DNA of 64,000 bases from JACMQX01 sp040385105 (lineage in GTDB: Bacteria; Pseudomonadota; Gammaproteobacteria; Burkholderiales; Burkholderiaceae_C): the NCBI GenBank assembly GCA_040385105.1, contig JAZKHY010000031.1, positions 1-64,000 on the forward strand, in the 5' to 3' direction. Positions 33,217-44,294 of this stretch are shown here, piece after piece. A model generated the notes under the pieces. The model saw nothing but the letters and a program-made list of their open reading frames with translations, was not told the origin of the DNA and did no database searches. The position numbers and the translations under genes were made by a program. How positions within the stretch are numbered: the first letter of the stretch is position 1; every line of letters starts with the position of its first letter.

Positions 33217-34906
33217 GGCGGTGGAGGGTGGGGCAGGGGGGGCAGGCCGCGGCCTGCGGTGCGGTTGCGGTGCGTGCGTCGCGCTTTTTGAGCGAACGCA
33301 TATCCATCATGCCGGGCAGCGTGCGCGGGTCCTCCCCGGGCTCGAAGATCTGGTGCTTCTGGATTTTCTGGGTGGCAGTCGTGGGTATGCTGCCGGCCAG
33401 GTAGACCCAGCCGGGCGCCTTGTAGTAGGCCAGGTTTGCGTTGCAGTAGTCGAACAGCGTCCTGGCAACGGCGGCCGGGTCTTCCGGTGCGCCGGCCTTG
33501 AGCACCACGCAGGCCAGTACCTCTTCTTCACGCACTTCGTCCTTCACGGCCAGCACCGCGACGTTCCCGACCAGCGGGTGCGCCTGCAGCAACGCCTCGA
33601 CTTCGGCGGCGGCGATGTTCTCGCCCGAGCGGCGGATGATGTTCTTGCGCCGGTCAATGAAGCGGAGCAGGCCCGTGGCGTCCCGGGTGACGATGTCGCC
33701 GGTGTGGAACCATCCGCCACGCCAGGCGGCCTCGGTGGCAGCGTCATCGTCAAGGTAGCCGCTGAAGAAGTGCTTGCGCGGCGTGGCGGCGCTGTGGCGT
33801 ACGATCAGCTCGCCTTGCTGCCCGGCAGGCACATCGGCATCTGCATCATCGACAACCCGCACCTCGATGCCGGGTGTGGCGCGGCCAAAGGCGCGCGTGC
33901 CGGTCTCGCGCGGCAACTGGTTGTCGACGATGGCCCGCACCATCTCGGTCATGCCCCAGATCTCGATCAGCGGGAAGCCGAAACGTTCTTCAAAGGCCTT
34001 GTGGCGCTGGGGCTCGACGCCCGCGCCGATGGCGAAGCGCACGCAGTGGCTGCGCTCAAGCGGCTCTTCCGGGCGGCCCATCAGCATCGGCACGACGACG
34101 CCGAGGTAGTGCACCACGGTGGCCTTGCTTTCGTACACCTCGGTCCACCAGCGCGAGGGCTGGAAGCGGTCGGTCTGTACCTGGCAATTGCCCTTGAGCA
34201 TGGCGCAATAGAACGAGAAAATCGAGGCGTTGACGTGAAACACCGGCAGCGGGTTGTAGATGCGCTCGCAGGCTTCGCCGAATGACGAAAGCCCGCCCCG
34301 GGTCGCATACCAGGCGCCGGCAGCCAGCTCATACCCGTGGGCGAGAACGCACCCCTTCGGGCGGCCGGTGGTGCCGGAGGTGTACAGGATGCTGGCAGGC
34401 GTGGAGGCGTCGGGCGCGGTCGGTGCGGCCGTGCGCTGCGCGGCAGGCAGCTGGCCGGCAAAGCCGCCTGCCGTCACCACATCCGGCTTGCAGCGTCGGG
34501 CCTGGTCGATACCCGGTTGCAATTGCGCTTCCAGCGACTCATGCACCACCACGAGGTCGACATTCGCATGGTCCAGCACATAGGCCAGCTCACGCGGGCG
34601 GTGGTCAGGGTTGAGCGGTACGCAGCAGATGCCCAGCGCATTCATGGCCAGCTTGTGCAGCAGGTGCATGGGCCGGTTTTCCAGCAGCAGCGCCACGCGG
34701 TGGCCTGTGCCGTAACCGGCCGCTGAATAGGCCTGCATAAGCTCACGCACCGCCTGGGCCGCCTCTGCGTAGGTGATTTCAACACCTTCAGCGGCGTAAC
34801 TGCGCGCCGCATTCGCCGGCACTGCGATGAATGACTGGCCGGCGTACTGCTGCGCCGCGCGGAAAAATGTTTCACCTATGGTGGACTGGTCATCGACTGC
34901 AATCAT
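33194..34906 (-). CDS. Acyl-CoA synthetase (AMP-binding)
   Basis: 570 residues from MIAVDDQS. ANL-superfamily motifs: SILYTSGTTGRPKGC, EIWGMTEMV, GGWFHTGDIV and the C-terminal hinge RRKNIIRRSGENIAA. It activates a carboxylic acid to its CoA thioester with ATP. Beside AtuA and the carboxylase it is the likely entry enzyme (AtuH-like role). The C-terminus ends in a Cys/Pro/His-rich tail overlapping NMO. Confidence 0.9.
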   Translation of the reverse strand: MIAVDDQSTIGETFFRAAQQYAGQSFIAVPANAARSYAAEGVEITYAEAAQAVRELMQAYSAAGYGTGHRVALLLENRPMHLLHKLAMNALGICCVPLNPDHRPRELAYVLDHANVDLVVVHESLEAQLQPGIDQARRCKPDVVTAGGFAGQLPAAQRTAAPTAPDASTPASILYTSGTTGRPKGCVLAHGYELAAGAWYATRGGLSSFGEACERIYNPLPVFHVNASIFSFYCAMLKGNCQVQTDRFQPSRWWTEVYESKATVVHYLGVVVPMLMGRPEEPLERSHCVRFAIGAGVEPQRHKAFEERFGFPLIEIWGMTEMVRAIVDNQLPRETGTRAFGRATPGIEVRVVDDADADVPAGQQGELIVRHSAATPRKHFFSGYLDDDAATEAAWRGGWFHTGDIVTRDATGLLRFIDRRKNIIRRSGENIAAAEVEALLQAHPLVGNVAVLAVKDEVREEEVLACVVLKAGAPEDPAAVARTLFDYCNANLAYYKAPGWVYLAGSIPTTATQKIQKHQIFEPGEDPRTLPGMMDMRSLKKRDARTATAPQAAACPPCPTLHRHAPSHTL

Positions 34907-34946
34907 GCGGCCTCCGGTGGAGTTGGGCGGGCGGGTACAGCGCCGG

Positions 34947-36554
34947 CTAGAGCCTGAGCACGCCATAGCCCATCTCGCCAAACGGCGCGTTCAGCGACGA
35001 GACGATGGCCATGCCCAGCGCATTGCGGGTATCGACGGGGTCGAGGATGCCGTCGTCCCACAGTTCGGATGTCGAGTAGTAGGCATCGCTCTCCGCCTCG
35101 AAGCTGGCCAGCACAGGGTCGCGGATAGCGGCAATGTCTTCGGCGCTGAGCTTGTTGCCCTGGCGTTCCAGCTGCCGGATCTTCACGTCGGCCAGGGTGT
35201 TGGCCGCCTGCTCGGCGCCCATGACGGCGATCTGTGACTGCGGCCACATCCAGAGGAAGCGGCCGTCAAATGCCCGGCCGCACATGCCGTAGTTGCCGGC
35301 CCCGAAAGAGCCGCCGACGATGACGGTGAACTTCGGCACGGTGCAGCCCACCTGCGTCATGATCATCTTGGCGCCATCCTTGGTGATGCCGCGTTCTTCA
35401 TATTCACGGCCGACCATGTAGCCGGTGATGTTCTGCAGGAACACCAGCGGGGTGCGGTCACGGTCGCACAGGCGCATGAAATGCGCGGCCTTGAGCGAGC
35501 TGTCGTTGAACAGCACGCCGTTGTTGGCCAGGATGCCGACCTTGCAGCCCCAGATGCGTGCATAGCCGCAGATCATGGTCTTGCCGTAGTCCGGCTGGTA
35601 TTCATGGAAGTTGCTGCCGTCAACCACACGGGCGATCACCTCACGCATGTCAAAGCCGGTTTTCCAGTCGGTGGGGATGATGCCGTACAGCTCCTTCGGG
35701 TCGTAGTACGGTGCCTCGGCAGGGACGCGGTCAATCGCCTGCTTCTGTATGGGCGAGGTGTTGGCAAAGATGTCGCGCGCAATCGCCATGGCGTGCGGCT
35801 CGTCGTCTGCGGCATAGTCGCAGGTGCCTGATATTGTGGTGTGCATGGTGGCGCCGCCCAGTGCCTCGGCCGTCACCACTTCGCCGGTGGCGGCCTTGAC
35901 CAGCGGCGGGCCGCCCAGGAAAACGCCGCCATTGCCGCGCACGATGACGCTGTAGTCGCACAGCGCCGGAATGTACGCGCCACCAGCCGTGCAGTGGCCC
36001 AGCACCACCGCAATCTGCGGCACGCCCATCTTGGACAGGGTGCACTGATTGCGGAAGATGCGGCCGGCTGCATGGCGGTCCGGAAACAGGTCGGATTGCA
36101 GCGGAAGGAAGCCGCCGGCGCTGTCGCACAGGTGGATCACCGGCAGGCGGTTCTCGATGGCGATGTCCAGCGTGCGGACGATCTTCTTGACGGACAGCGG
36201 GTACCATGCGCCCCCCTTGATGCTGGGGTCGTCGGCATGGACGATCACCTCGCGGCCGTCGATGATGCCAATGCCGCTGACCTGGCCAGCACCCTGGACC
36301 TCGCCGTCATAGGCCTTGTTGGCGGCCAGCGTGCTGAGTTCCAGAAAGGGCGTGCCTGGGTCCAGCAGCAGGTCCAGCCTTTCGCGCACGGTGAGTTTTT
36401 TCTGCCGGTGCAGGCGTTCGATGTCGCGTTCGGGCCGTTCAAAGCGCGCCGCATGCACCCTGGCCTGCAGCGCCTGGACCTTGTCCGTCATGGCGGCATG
36501 ATTCTTTTTGTACAGCGCCGACGCAGTGTCTATCTTGCTGATGATGCGGCTCAT
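34947..36554 (-). CDS. Acyl-CoA carboxylase carboxyltransferase (beta) subunit
   Basis: 535 residues of the methylcrotonyl-/geranyl-CoA carboxylase beta family: DSAGGFLPLQ, GGAYIPALCDYSVIV, GGSFGAGNYGMCGRA. It transfers CO2 from carboxybiotin to the acyl-CoA gamma carbon. It partners the BCCP and biotin carboxylase encoded just upstream, with which it overlaps by 4 nt. Whether the substrate is geranyl-CoA or 3-methylcrotonyl-CoA cannot be decided by eye; AtuA nearby favours the terpene type. Confidence 0.9.
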   Translation of the reverse strand: MSRIISKIDTASALYKKNHAAMTDKVQALQARVHAARFERPERDIERLHRQKKLTVRERLDLLLDPGTPFLELSTLAANKAYDGEVQGAGQVSGIGIIDGREVIVHADDPSIKGGAWYPLSVKKIVRTLDIAIENRLPVIHLCDSAGGFLPLQSDLFPDRHAAGRIFRNQCTLSKMGVPQIAVVLGHCTAGGAYIPALCDYSVIVRGNGGVFLGGPPLVKAATGEVVTAEALGGATMHTTISGTCDYAADDEPHAMAIARDIFANTSPIQKQAIDRVPAEAPYYDPKELYGIIPTDWKTGFDMREVIARVVDGSNFHEYQPDYGKTMICGYARIWGCKVGILANNGVLFNDSSLKAAHFMRLCDRDRTPLVFLQNITGYMVGREYEERGITKDGAKMIMTQVGCTVPKFTVIVGGSFGAGNYGMCGRAFDGRFLWMWPQSQIAVMGAEQAANTLADVKIRQLERQGNKLSAEDIAAIRDPVLASFEAESDAYYSTSELWDDGILDPVDTRNALGMAIVSSLNAPFGEMGYGVLRL

Positions 36555-37059
36555 GCGCCTTCTCCTGTGACTTTCCCGGCGGGTGCAAGGCGCACCAGCA
36601 TGTCGTTGCGCTGGAAGGTCTGGCCCACGGCCAGCGGAAGCTCGGCCACTGCGCCGTCCAGGTCTGCGCAGATCGTCATCTGAAGCTTCATGCTTTCAAT
36701 GACCAGCAGGGCATCGCCCGTGCGGACTTGCTCTCCGGCCGCCACAAGCAGCGAGATCACGACCCCGGGCATGGGCGCATGCGACACGCCCGCGCCGCCT
36801 GCTGCGCCGCCTGCTGCAGCGCGTGTCGGGTCCACGCGATTGATGCGGTAGCTGCGCCCGCGCAGTTGCACATGGAGCGTGTCGCCATGCGCCACCGCAC
36901 GCAGGCGCTCGGTGCGGCCGTTGTGCGTTGCCACGAAGGCGCCGGCTCCGGCCTTGCGGACCTGGATGGCAACGCCGCCAACATGGACTGCATCGGTCCG
37001 TACTTGCACCTGGTGCAGTTCGGGGGTACCTGTTATCTGTAGTGTGGTCATCTTGGCAG

Positions 37060-37072
<13 letters not shown>
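36551..37072 (-). CDS. Biotin carboxyl carrier protein of acyl-CoA carboxylase
   Basis: 173 residues; the C-terminal about 75 residues form a biotinyl domain with PMPGVVISLLV and the biotin site ESMKLQ (usual AMKM is relaxed). In MccA/AtuF-type alpha subunits this domain is fused to biotin carboxylase; here it is a separate frame beginning 13 nt before the carboxylase stop. The sum (490 + 173) equals a normal fused subunit, so it is a split alpha subunit. Confidence 0.87.
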
Positions 37073-38528
<1,456 letters not shown>

Positions 38529-38532
<4 letters not shown>

Positions 38533-39380
38533 GTGGTTTTCTTGCGGCGCGGCTTTGCCGGCGCGGTGGCAGCCGGAGGTGTTTCGGTTGCAGGGGATCC
38601 GGTAGCTGCGGGGGCGCCTGCGGCACCGGCAGCGATGATTTTTTCAAGCCGGTCCAGCCGGCGCTCGATGTCAGCGCGGCTTGTTGCCTGTGCCGCTGGC
38701 GCGCCGCCGGCGGCATCGGCAGCACCCTGCGGCAGGATGCCCTGCAGCACCATGGCAGTGAAGCGGTCGGCGGCAACTTCCACATCGACCGTGTCGCGGC
38801 CGAACAGCACGCCCCACATGCGGTGCTCAATGCCGCCGTAGACCATGCCCCGCACCATCTCGCCGTCGGTGTCGGCAGGCAGCTCGCCGCTGGCAATCGC
38901 ATCGCGCACAGTGCGCATCAGGAAGGCGGTATACCGGACATGCAACTCATGCAGTGCCGAGTTGAAGTACTCGGGCCGGGTTCGCACCTCATGCAGCACC
39001 AGGCGCGACAGGCCCGGGTCTTCAACGTACACCCGCAGGTGACGCCAGATCAGGAACCGCATTCGGCTGCGCAGGCCCTGCAGGCGGCTGAAGCCCAGCT
39101 CCATCTCGCTGATCAGGGGTTCGTACATGCCGCGCAGGACTTCATTGAGCATGTCGCGCTTGGTCGGGAAGTAGGAGTAGAGCAGGCCCTCCACCACGCC
39201 CACCTTCGCGGCGATTTCGCTGACCGACGCACGCTCAAAGCCCTTTTCAAGGAAGGTTTCGCGGGCTGCGGCAATGATTTCTGCAGCTCGGCGCAGGCGG
39301 CGGGGTGTCTGCTTGCCGGCGGCATTGGTTGGCAGGGCGTCGGTGTCCTGCTCGCTCTGGTTATCGGCAACTGTTTTCAT
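38529..39380 (-). CDS. TetR-family regulator with Ala/Pro-rich basic tail
   Basis: 283 residues, longer than the usual 190-220. The HTH is ERASVSEIAAKVGVVEGLLY with SYFPTK. After the ligand domain comes a predicted coiled coil (RADIERRLDRLEKIIA) and a low-complexity Ala/Pro/Thr tail ending in KPRRKKTT, which may add DNA or protein contacts. Located inside the operon between AtuA and the biotin carboxylase with 4-nt overlaps, it most likely represses this pathway. Confidence 0.87.
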
Positions 39381-41188
39381 GGCAGGTTCTCGAGAAAGGT
39401 GGCAGGAATGCTGACAGGAAGATCCAGCAACATCTGGGCCAGTGCCTTGCCCTGCGGGTCGTAGCGCAGGGACGCCACGCCGCCGCCGCCGAGTGCATTG
39501 TCAAGCGTGAAGTTCAGGGCATTGAAGCCGGGCAAACTGTAGCGCGTCACCTTGCCGAGCGCGACATGTCCGAGATATCCGGCTACAGCTTCAGCAGTCA
39601 GGGACTGCTGCAGGACGGCATAGAGCGAGTCGCTGCGGGCGATGATGCCGATGTTGGCCATGTCGCCCTTGTCGCCGCTGCGGCCGTGCGCGACGCGCAG
39701 CAACGGTACGGTCACGACCGGACCCTGGTCCGTGGGCGCCGTTGATGCGGTGGTGGGCAGCTCTCTGCGCGTGGTCTGCGCCGGTGGGCTGAAGGCTTCT
39801 TCAAAAGGCAGGGGCTTGCCGTCGAGGATGACCGACGCTTTCACCCGCGTCCTGTCCGCCAGGAACGAGAACAGGCGAACGACGGGAGAAGGGGAGGGGC
39901 GTCCGGCTGCGAAACCTGTGATGCCCTGCGCCATGGCCGTAGCCGCCGGAGCAATCTCGCGCGCCAGCAGCTCCAGCGCGTCGCGCGATGCATGTTTGGC
40001 TGCGATCTTGAGGATCACTTCACGTGTGCCGTCGGCGCGTGAATGCGGGCCGTAAGTTGATTCGGCGCCCATCACCTCCAGGCTGGTCTCGGCAAAGTCG
40101 CCGATGCCGCGTTCCGCAAGCAGGCGGCGGCTGCGCTTGAGGATGGCTTCGCCGGTGCGCTGTGCCTTGCGCGGCGCGTCAGCCCCGCCGATCATGAGGG
40201 TGGTGAACAGCCGCCAGCCATCTGCGAAGGTGGCGCTGACCTTGTAGCTGGACGGCGCCGCCGCGCCGCGCGCGCCGCTGACCCTCACGCGGTCCGGGCC
40301 GTCCTGCTGCAGGGTGACGTTGCGGAAATCGCAGGCCACGTCGGGCAGCAGGTAGGCTGCCGGATCGCCGATTTCATAGAGCACCTGCTCGGCCACGCAG
40401 GCGGGCTCCACCAGGCCGCCGGTGCCGGGTGGCTTGGTCAGCACGAAGCTGGCGCCAGACGACTCGCATTCGGCAATGGGAAAGCCCATGTCGTCCCAGC
40501 CCGGCACGCGTTCCCAGTCGGTGAAGATGCCGCCTGTGGCCTGTGTGCCGCATTCGATGACGTGGCCCGCAAGGCTGCCGGTCGCGAGCTTGTCCCAGTC
40601 GTTCCAGGCCCAGCCAAACTCATGCACCAGGGGCCCGAGTGTCACCGCGCTGTCAACCACGCGGCCGGTGATGACGATGTCGGCCCCTGCGCCCAGCGCT
40701 GCTGCGACCGGCTGCGCGCCGAGGTAGGCGTTGACACTGAGGAACTTCGCGGGCATGGCCGCGCCGCTGAACATCTCGCGGACACCGCCCGCCCTGAATT
40801 CATCGGCACGGGGCGAAAGGTCGTCGCCTTCAATGACTGCAATTTTCAGATCGATGCCCAGCGCAGCCAGCTGCCTTGCCAGCTCCTCGCCGCAGGCCCG
40901 GGGGTTGACGCCGCCGGCGTTGGACACGACCTTGATGCCTCGCGCCTTCAGCTCCCCGGCCAGCGAAGCGACGATGCGCACAAAGTCGGGCGCATAGCCG
41001 GCTTCCGGCGTCTTGGCACGTGCGCGCGCCAGCAGCGACATGGTGATCTCGGCGAGGAAGTCAAACACCAGGTAGTCAATGCTGCCCTGCTTTACCAGCT
41101 GTGCAGCGCCGGCTTCCGAGTCGCCCCAGAAGCCTGTGGCGCAGCCTATGCGCAGGGGCCGTGTGCGGGGTGTTGGGTTGCTTGTCAT
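39377..41188 (-). CDS. atuA: AtuA-family acyclic terpene utilisation protein
   Basis: 603 residues from MTSNPTPRTR. AtuA/DUF1446 signatures include IGCATGFWGDS, DYLVFDFLAEIT, VSNAGGVNPRACGEEL, GADIVITGRVVDSAVTLGPL and GHVIECG; the C-terminal part holds HGRSGDKGDMANIG. AtuA is needed for citronellol/geraniol catabolism in Pseudomonas but its chemical role is unsettled. Together with the carboxylase genes it is the best clue to the operon's substrate class. Confidence 0.9.
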   Translation of the reverse strand: MTSNPTPRTRPLRIGCATGFWGDSEAGAAQLVKQGSIDYLVFDFLAEITMSLLARARAKTPEAGYAPDFVRIVASLAGELKARGIKVVSNAGGVNPRACGEELARQLAALGIDLKIAVIEGDDLSPRADEFRAGGVREMFSGAAMPAKFLSVNAYLGAQPVAAALGAGADIVITGRVVDSAVTLGPLVHEFGWAWNDWDKLATGSLAGHVIECGTQATGGIFTDWERVPGWDDMGFPIAECESSGASFVLTKPPGTGGLVEPACVAEQVLYEIGDPAAYLLPDVACDFRNVTLQQDGPDRVRVSGARGAAAPSSYKVSATFADGWRLFTTLMIGGADAPRKAQRTGEAILKRSRRLLAERGIGDFAETSLEVMGAESTYGPHSRADGTREVILKIAAKHASRDALELLAREIAPAATAMAQGITGFAAGRPSPSPVVRLFSFLADRTRVKASVILDGKPLPFEEAFSPPAQTTRRELPTTASTAPTDQGPVVTVPLLRVAHGRSGDKGDMANIGIIARSDSLYAVLQQSLTAEAVAGYLGHVALGKVTRYSLPGFNALNFTLDNALGGGGVASLRYDPQGKALAQMLLDLPVSIPATFLENLP

Positions 41189-41202
41189 GTGCGTCAAAGG
41201 GT

Positions 41203-41994
41203 TCAGCAGCCAGGCCACACGGGCGGGCGGCGCTCTGCAAAGGCTTTCATGCCTTCCTTGGTGTCTTCGCTCTGCGACAGGATGGGCAGTACCGCCTGCG
41301 TGAGGTTCAGGGCATCCGAGAAGGAAAGGTCTGTCACGGCGGAAATGGCGCGCCGCCCGATGCGCAGTGCAACGGGTGAGTTGGCAGCCAGCTTGCCGAC
41401 CATCGCGTCAATGGCCGCGTCCAGCCCTTCCGCCGGCACGACTTCGTTGACGATGTCGAACGCCCTGGCCTCCGCAGCCGTGAACCGGTGGGCAAAGAAG
41501 CACATCTCCTGGAGCCGGCGGCGCGGTATGACGCGCATCAGCACCGGCAGGATCATCATCGGGAAGACGCCAACCCGCGCCTCTGTGGTGCCGAACTTCG
41601 CGCTGTCCACCGCAATGGCAAAGTCGCAGGCGCAGATCAGGCCGAGCCCGCCGCCAAAGGCGCTGCCGTTGACCCGCGCAATGACGGGCAGGTTGCATCG
41701 GTCCAGCGCCTTGAACATGTCGGCGATCGGGTTGTCGAAGCGGCCGGGCTCCAGGGCAAATGGCGAGCCGTCGGCAGTTGGCTTGAGCTTGCCGCCGGCG
41801 CAGAAGGTCTGGGTGCCCGCACCGGTCAGCACAATGGCCCGCACGCCTTCCATTGCTTCCGCATGCCGGAAGGCGGCGATGAGTTCTTCCATCACCACGT
41901 CGGTCATGGTGTTGTGCTCGTCGGCGCGGTTGATGGTGATGTGGCAGGCGGCGCCCCGCTGCTCGACGATCAGCTGTGCATGGTTGTGGTTCAT
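41203..41994 (-). CDS. Enoyl-CoA hydratase (AtuE-like)
   Basis: 263 residues, crotonase family: TFCAGGKLKPT, NGSAFGGGLGLICACD, EARVGVFPMMI. By position next to AtuA it may hydrate the glutaconyl-type product of the carboxylase. Overlaps the SDR gene by 4 nt. Substrate is inferred. Confidence 0.9.
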   Translation of the reverse strand: MNHNHAQLIVEQRGAACHITINRADEHNTMTDVVMEELIAAFRHAEAMEGVRAIVLTGAGTQTFCAGGKLKPTADGSPFALEPGRFDNPIADMFKALDRCNLPVIARVNGSAFGGGLGLICACDFAIAVDSAKFGTTEARVGVFPMMILPVLMRVIPRRRLQEMCFFAHRFTAAEARAFDIVNEVVPAEGLDAAIDAMVGKLAANSPVALRIGRRAISAVTDLSFSDALNLTQAVLPILSQSEDTKEGMKAFAERRPPVWPGC

Positions 41995-42956
41995 TTTTGC
42001 CCTTTCCCGGTTCCGGAACCATCGGCAAAGGTTGCGGGCGGCTGGTATTGCGGAAAGCCGTTGAACGCAAAGCTGCGTTCGGCAGGTTGCAGCTTCCAGC
42101 TGTGCCGCGCCGTCGGTACGCCGCCGTCAACCCGTATGACGCTGCCGCTGATGAAGCCTGCCGCTTCAGACAGCAGGTAGACCGCTGCTGAAGACAGCTC
42201 GGCCTCGGTGCCAAAGCGCTGCAGCGGCACCTTGCTGCGCAGGCCGCGCAGCACATTGCGGTATTCCTCGTCATAGGTGTCAATGCCTGCGGAGGCGATC
42301 CAGCCCGGCGCCACGGCATTGACCCGCACCCCGGCATGGCCCCATTCGCAGGCGGCTGTTTCGGTCAGGGTGAGCACCCCGCCCCGTGCAGCGCCCGAGT
42401 GGCCCATGCCGGGCAGGCCGCCCCAGATGTCGGCCAGCATGTTGACGATGCTGCCGCCGTGGTGCTCCATCCACTGGGTGAAGCACTCACGCGAAAAAAG
42501 GAAGGTGCCGTGCAGGTTGTTGCGAACCACTGCGTCCCAGCCCTTGAGCGAGATGTCGCGCAGCCTGGCGGGGAACTGCCCGCCGGCACAGTTGAAAAGC
42601 CCGTCGATGCGGCCATGCCTTTGCAGGATGGCCGCAACGGTTTCGCGGACTGCCGTTTCATCACGGATGTCGCAGACGGCCGTGCTGACGTCACCGGCAC
42701 GCTCGGGGTAGATGGACGCTACCTCGGCCGCGACGGCTTCCAGCTTGGAGGCCTGCCGGCCGACCAGCGCGACATGCGCCCCCAGGCTGGCCAGCTCATG
42801 CGCCGCGCACCGGCCCAGCCCGCTGCCCCCGCCGGTGACGATGACGGTCTTGCCCTCGAACAGGCCCGCCCGGAAGGCGGACCGGTAGCGCGTCATGCTC
42901 CCCGGGCCGTCAGGGCCGTCAACGGCGGCAGGGGAGTTTGTGCTGGGTTGGGTCAT
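41991..42956 (-). CDS. Short-chain dehydrogenase (AtuB/AtuG-like)
   Basis: 321 residues. TGGGSGLGR cofactor motif, NCAGG, and AINAV-type NAVAPGW are clear, but the usual YxxxK is replaced near the active site by SGAARGGVLTLTETAA, as in 2,4-dienoyl-CoA reductase-like SDRs. It probably reduces or oxidises a CoA-bound intermediate. The C-terminal 40 residues extend beyond the core fold. Confidence 0.85.
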   Translation of the reverse strand: MTQPSTNSPAAVDGPDGPGSMTRYRSAFRAGLFEGKTVIVTGGGSGLGRCAAHELASLGAHVALVGRQASKLEAVAAEVASIYPERAGDVSTAVCDIRDETAVRETVAAILQRHGRIDGLFNCAGGQFPARLRDISLKGWDAVVRNNLHGTFLFSRECFTQWMEHHGGSIVNMLADIWGGLPGMGHSGAARGGVLTLTETAACEWGHAGVRVNAVAPGWIASAGIDTYDEEYRNVLRGLRSKVPLQRFGTEAELSSAAVYLLSEAAGFISGSVIRVDGGVPTARHSWKLQPAERSFAFNGFPQYQPPATFADGSGTGKGQK

Positions 42957-43016
42957 CGTATGGGGCGCAAGGCGGTTGGGTTGCAGGTGGTCAGGCTGGT
43001 CTGGCTTGTGGCGCGA

Positions 43017-44219
43017 TCAGTAGGCGATGAAGTCCGTGACCGACTTGACGGTGCCGCTGGCCGGGTCCGTCTGGAACAGCTTGATCGGCAGAACCGCCTG
43101 GGCCTTGGGGTTGTTGAACGACACAGGGCCGCTCAAGCCGCCGGTCTGGAAGTTCTGCAGCTTGTTCAGCTCGTTGACCACGCAGACCCGCGTCACGTTG
43201 GCGCCGCAGCGGCGGATGCCTTCGGCGAAAACCAGTGTGCCGACATAGCCGCTGACGGTGTAGCGGTTGAAGTTGGCGAAGTCGTCCGCACTGAGGAATT
43301 TCTTTGCCTTTTCCATCAGTGCCTGGCCTGCGGGGTCATAGTTGGAGGCGTAGTAGTCCGGAATCAGGTACTGGTAGCCCGACGGTGCCGCAAGCTTGAC
43401 GGCTGCAGGCAGCTGGCCGGCCCAGAGCGTGCCCAGGGTGACGTCCATGTTCAGGCGGCGGAACTCCGACATGATGGAGGCCGACTCGGTGGTCAGCGTG
43501 CCGAGGTACACGGCGTCTGCGCCCTTGTCTTTCAGGGTCAGCACTTCGGCGGAAAAGTCCTTAGCGCCGCGCTTGAAAGGGATCTCTGCAACGCTGTTCA
43601 GGTTGTATTGCTTGACCGCCTTCTGGTAGCCGGCCAGCAGCGCCTTGCCGAAGTCGTCGTCCTGGTACAGGATGCCGTACTTGCCGCCCTTCTTGTTCAT
43701 CTTCTCGACCATGTGGCGGATGGGCACGTAGCCTGCATAGTCGTAGTCAGGGCCGATCATGAAGACTGTGGGGCGGCGTGGCGAGACGATGGCGGGGTTG
43801 GGCGCCATGTGCACGATGGTCGGGATCTTCGCTTCTTCAATGGTCGGCAGCATGGCCACCATGTGTGAGCTGCCGGTGGTGCCGGTCAGGCCGAACACCT
43901 TGTCGGAGTCAATCAGCTTCTTGACCGACGACACCGAGCGCGCCGGCACATAGCCGTCGTCTTCATAGATGGCGCGCAGCTTGCGGCCGTTGATGCCGCC
44001 GTTGGCGTTGATCTCGGCAATGGCCAGCTTGGAGCCGGCCGCACCTGCCTTGCCGATGAGCGATGCCGGCCCCGACATGGGCTGGACCTCGCCGATCAGG
44101 ATCTCGGTTGCAGTGACGCCGACGTCCTGGGCTGAAGCGGCCATGGCGGCAGCGGCAGCCAGCGTGAGGGCAGACCATTTCGCGAGCCGGTGGACCGCGT
44201 TCTTGAATTTATCGCTCAT
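43017..44219 (-). CDS. Branched-chain amino acid-type ABC transporter substrate-binding protein
   Basis: 400 residues with an N-terminal signal peptide (ALTLAAAAAMAASAQD) and a Liv-type periplasmic binding fold (EILIGEVQPMSGPASLIGKA; GGINGRKLRAIYEDDGY). It would deliver a carboxylate or amide ligand to the LivHM permease. It belongs to the group found with acyl-CoA genes in Comamonadaceae, so the ligand may be an acid and not an amino acid. Confidence 0.92.
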   Translation of the reverse strand: MSDKFKNAVHRLAKWSALTLAAAAAMAASAQDVGVTATEILIGEVQPMSGPASLIGKAGAAGSKLAIAEINANGGINGRKLRAIYEDDGYVPARSVSSVKKLIDSDKVFGLTGTTGSSHMVAMLPTIEEAKIPTIVHMAPNPAIVSPRRPTVFMIGPDYDYAGYVPIRHMVEKMNKKGGKYGILYQDDDFGKALLAGYQKAVKQYNLNSVAEIPFKRGAKDFSAEVLTLKDKGADAVYLGTLTTESASIMSEFRRLNMDVTLGTLWAGQLPAAVKLAAPSGYQYLIPDYYASNYDPAGQALMEKAKKFLSADDFANFNRYTVSGYVGTLVFAEGIRRCGANVTRVCVVNELNKLQNFQTGGLSGPVSFNNPKAQAVLPIKLFQTDPASGTVKSVTDFIAY

Positions 44220-44294
44220 GTTGTCTCCTTTGAATAAACGCCGGCGCCGGGGGATTCCGGTGCCGTGCGAATGCGTTGGCAGCTCGCTGCATGC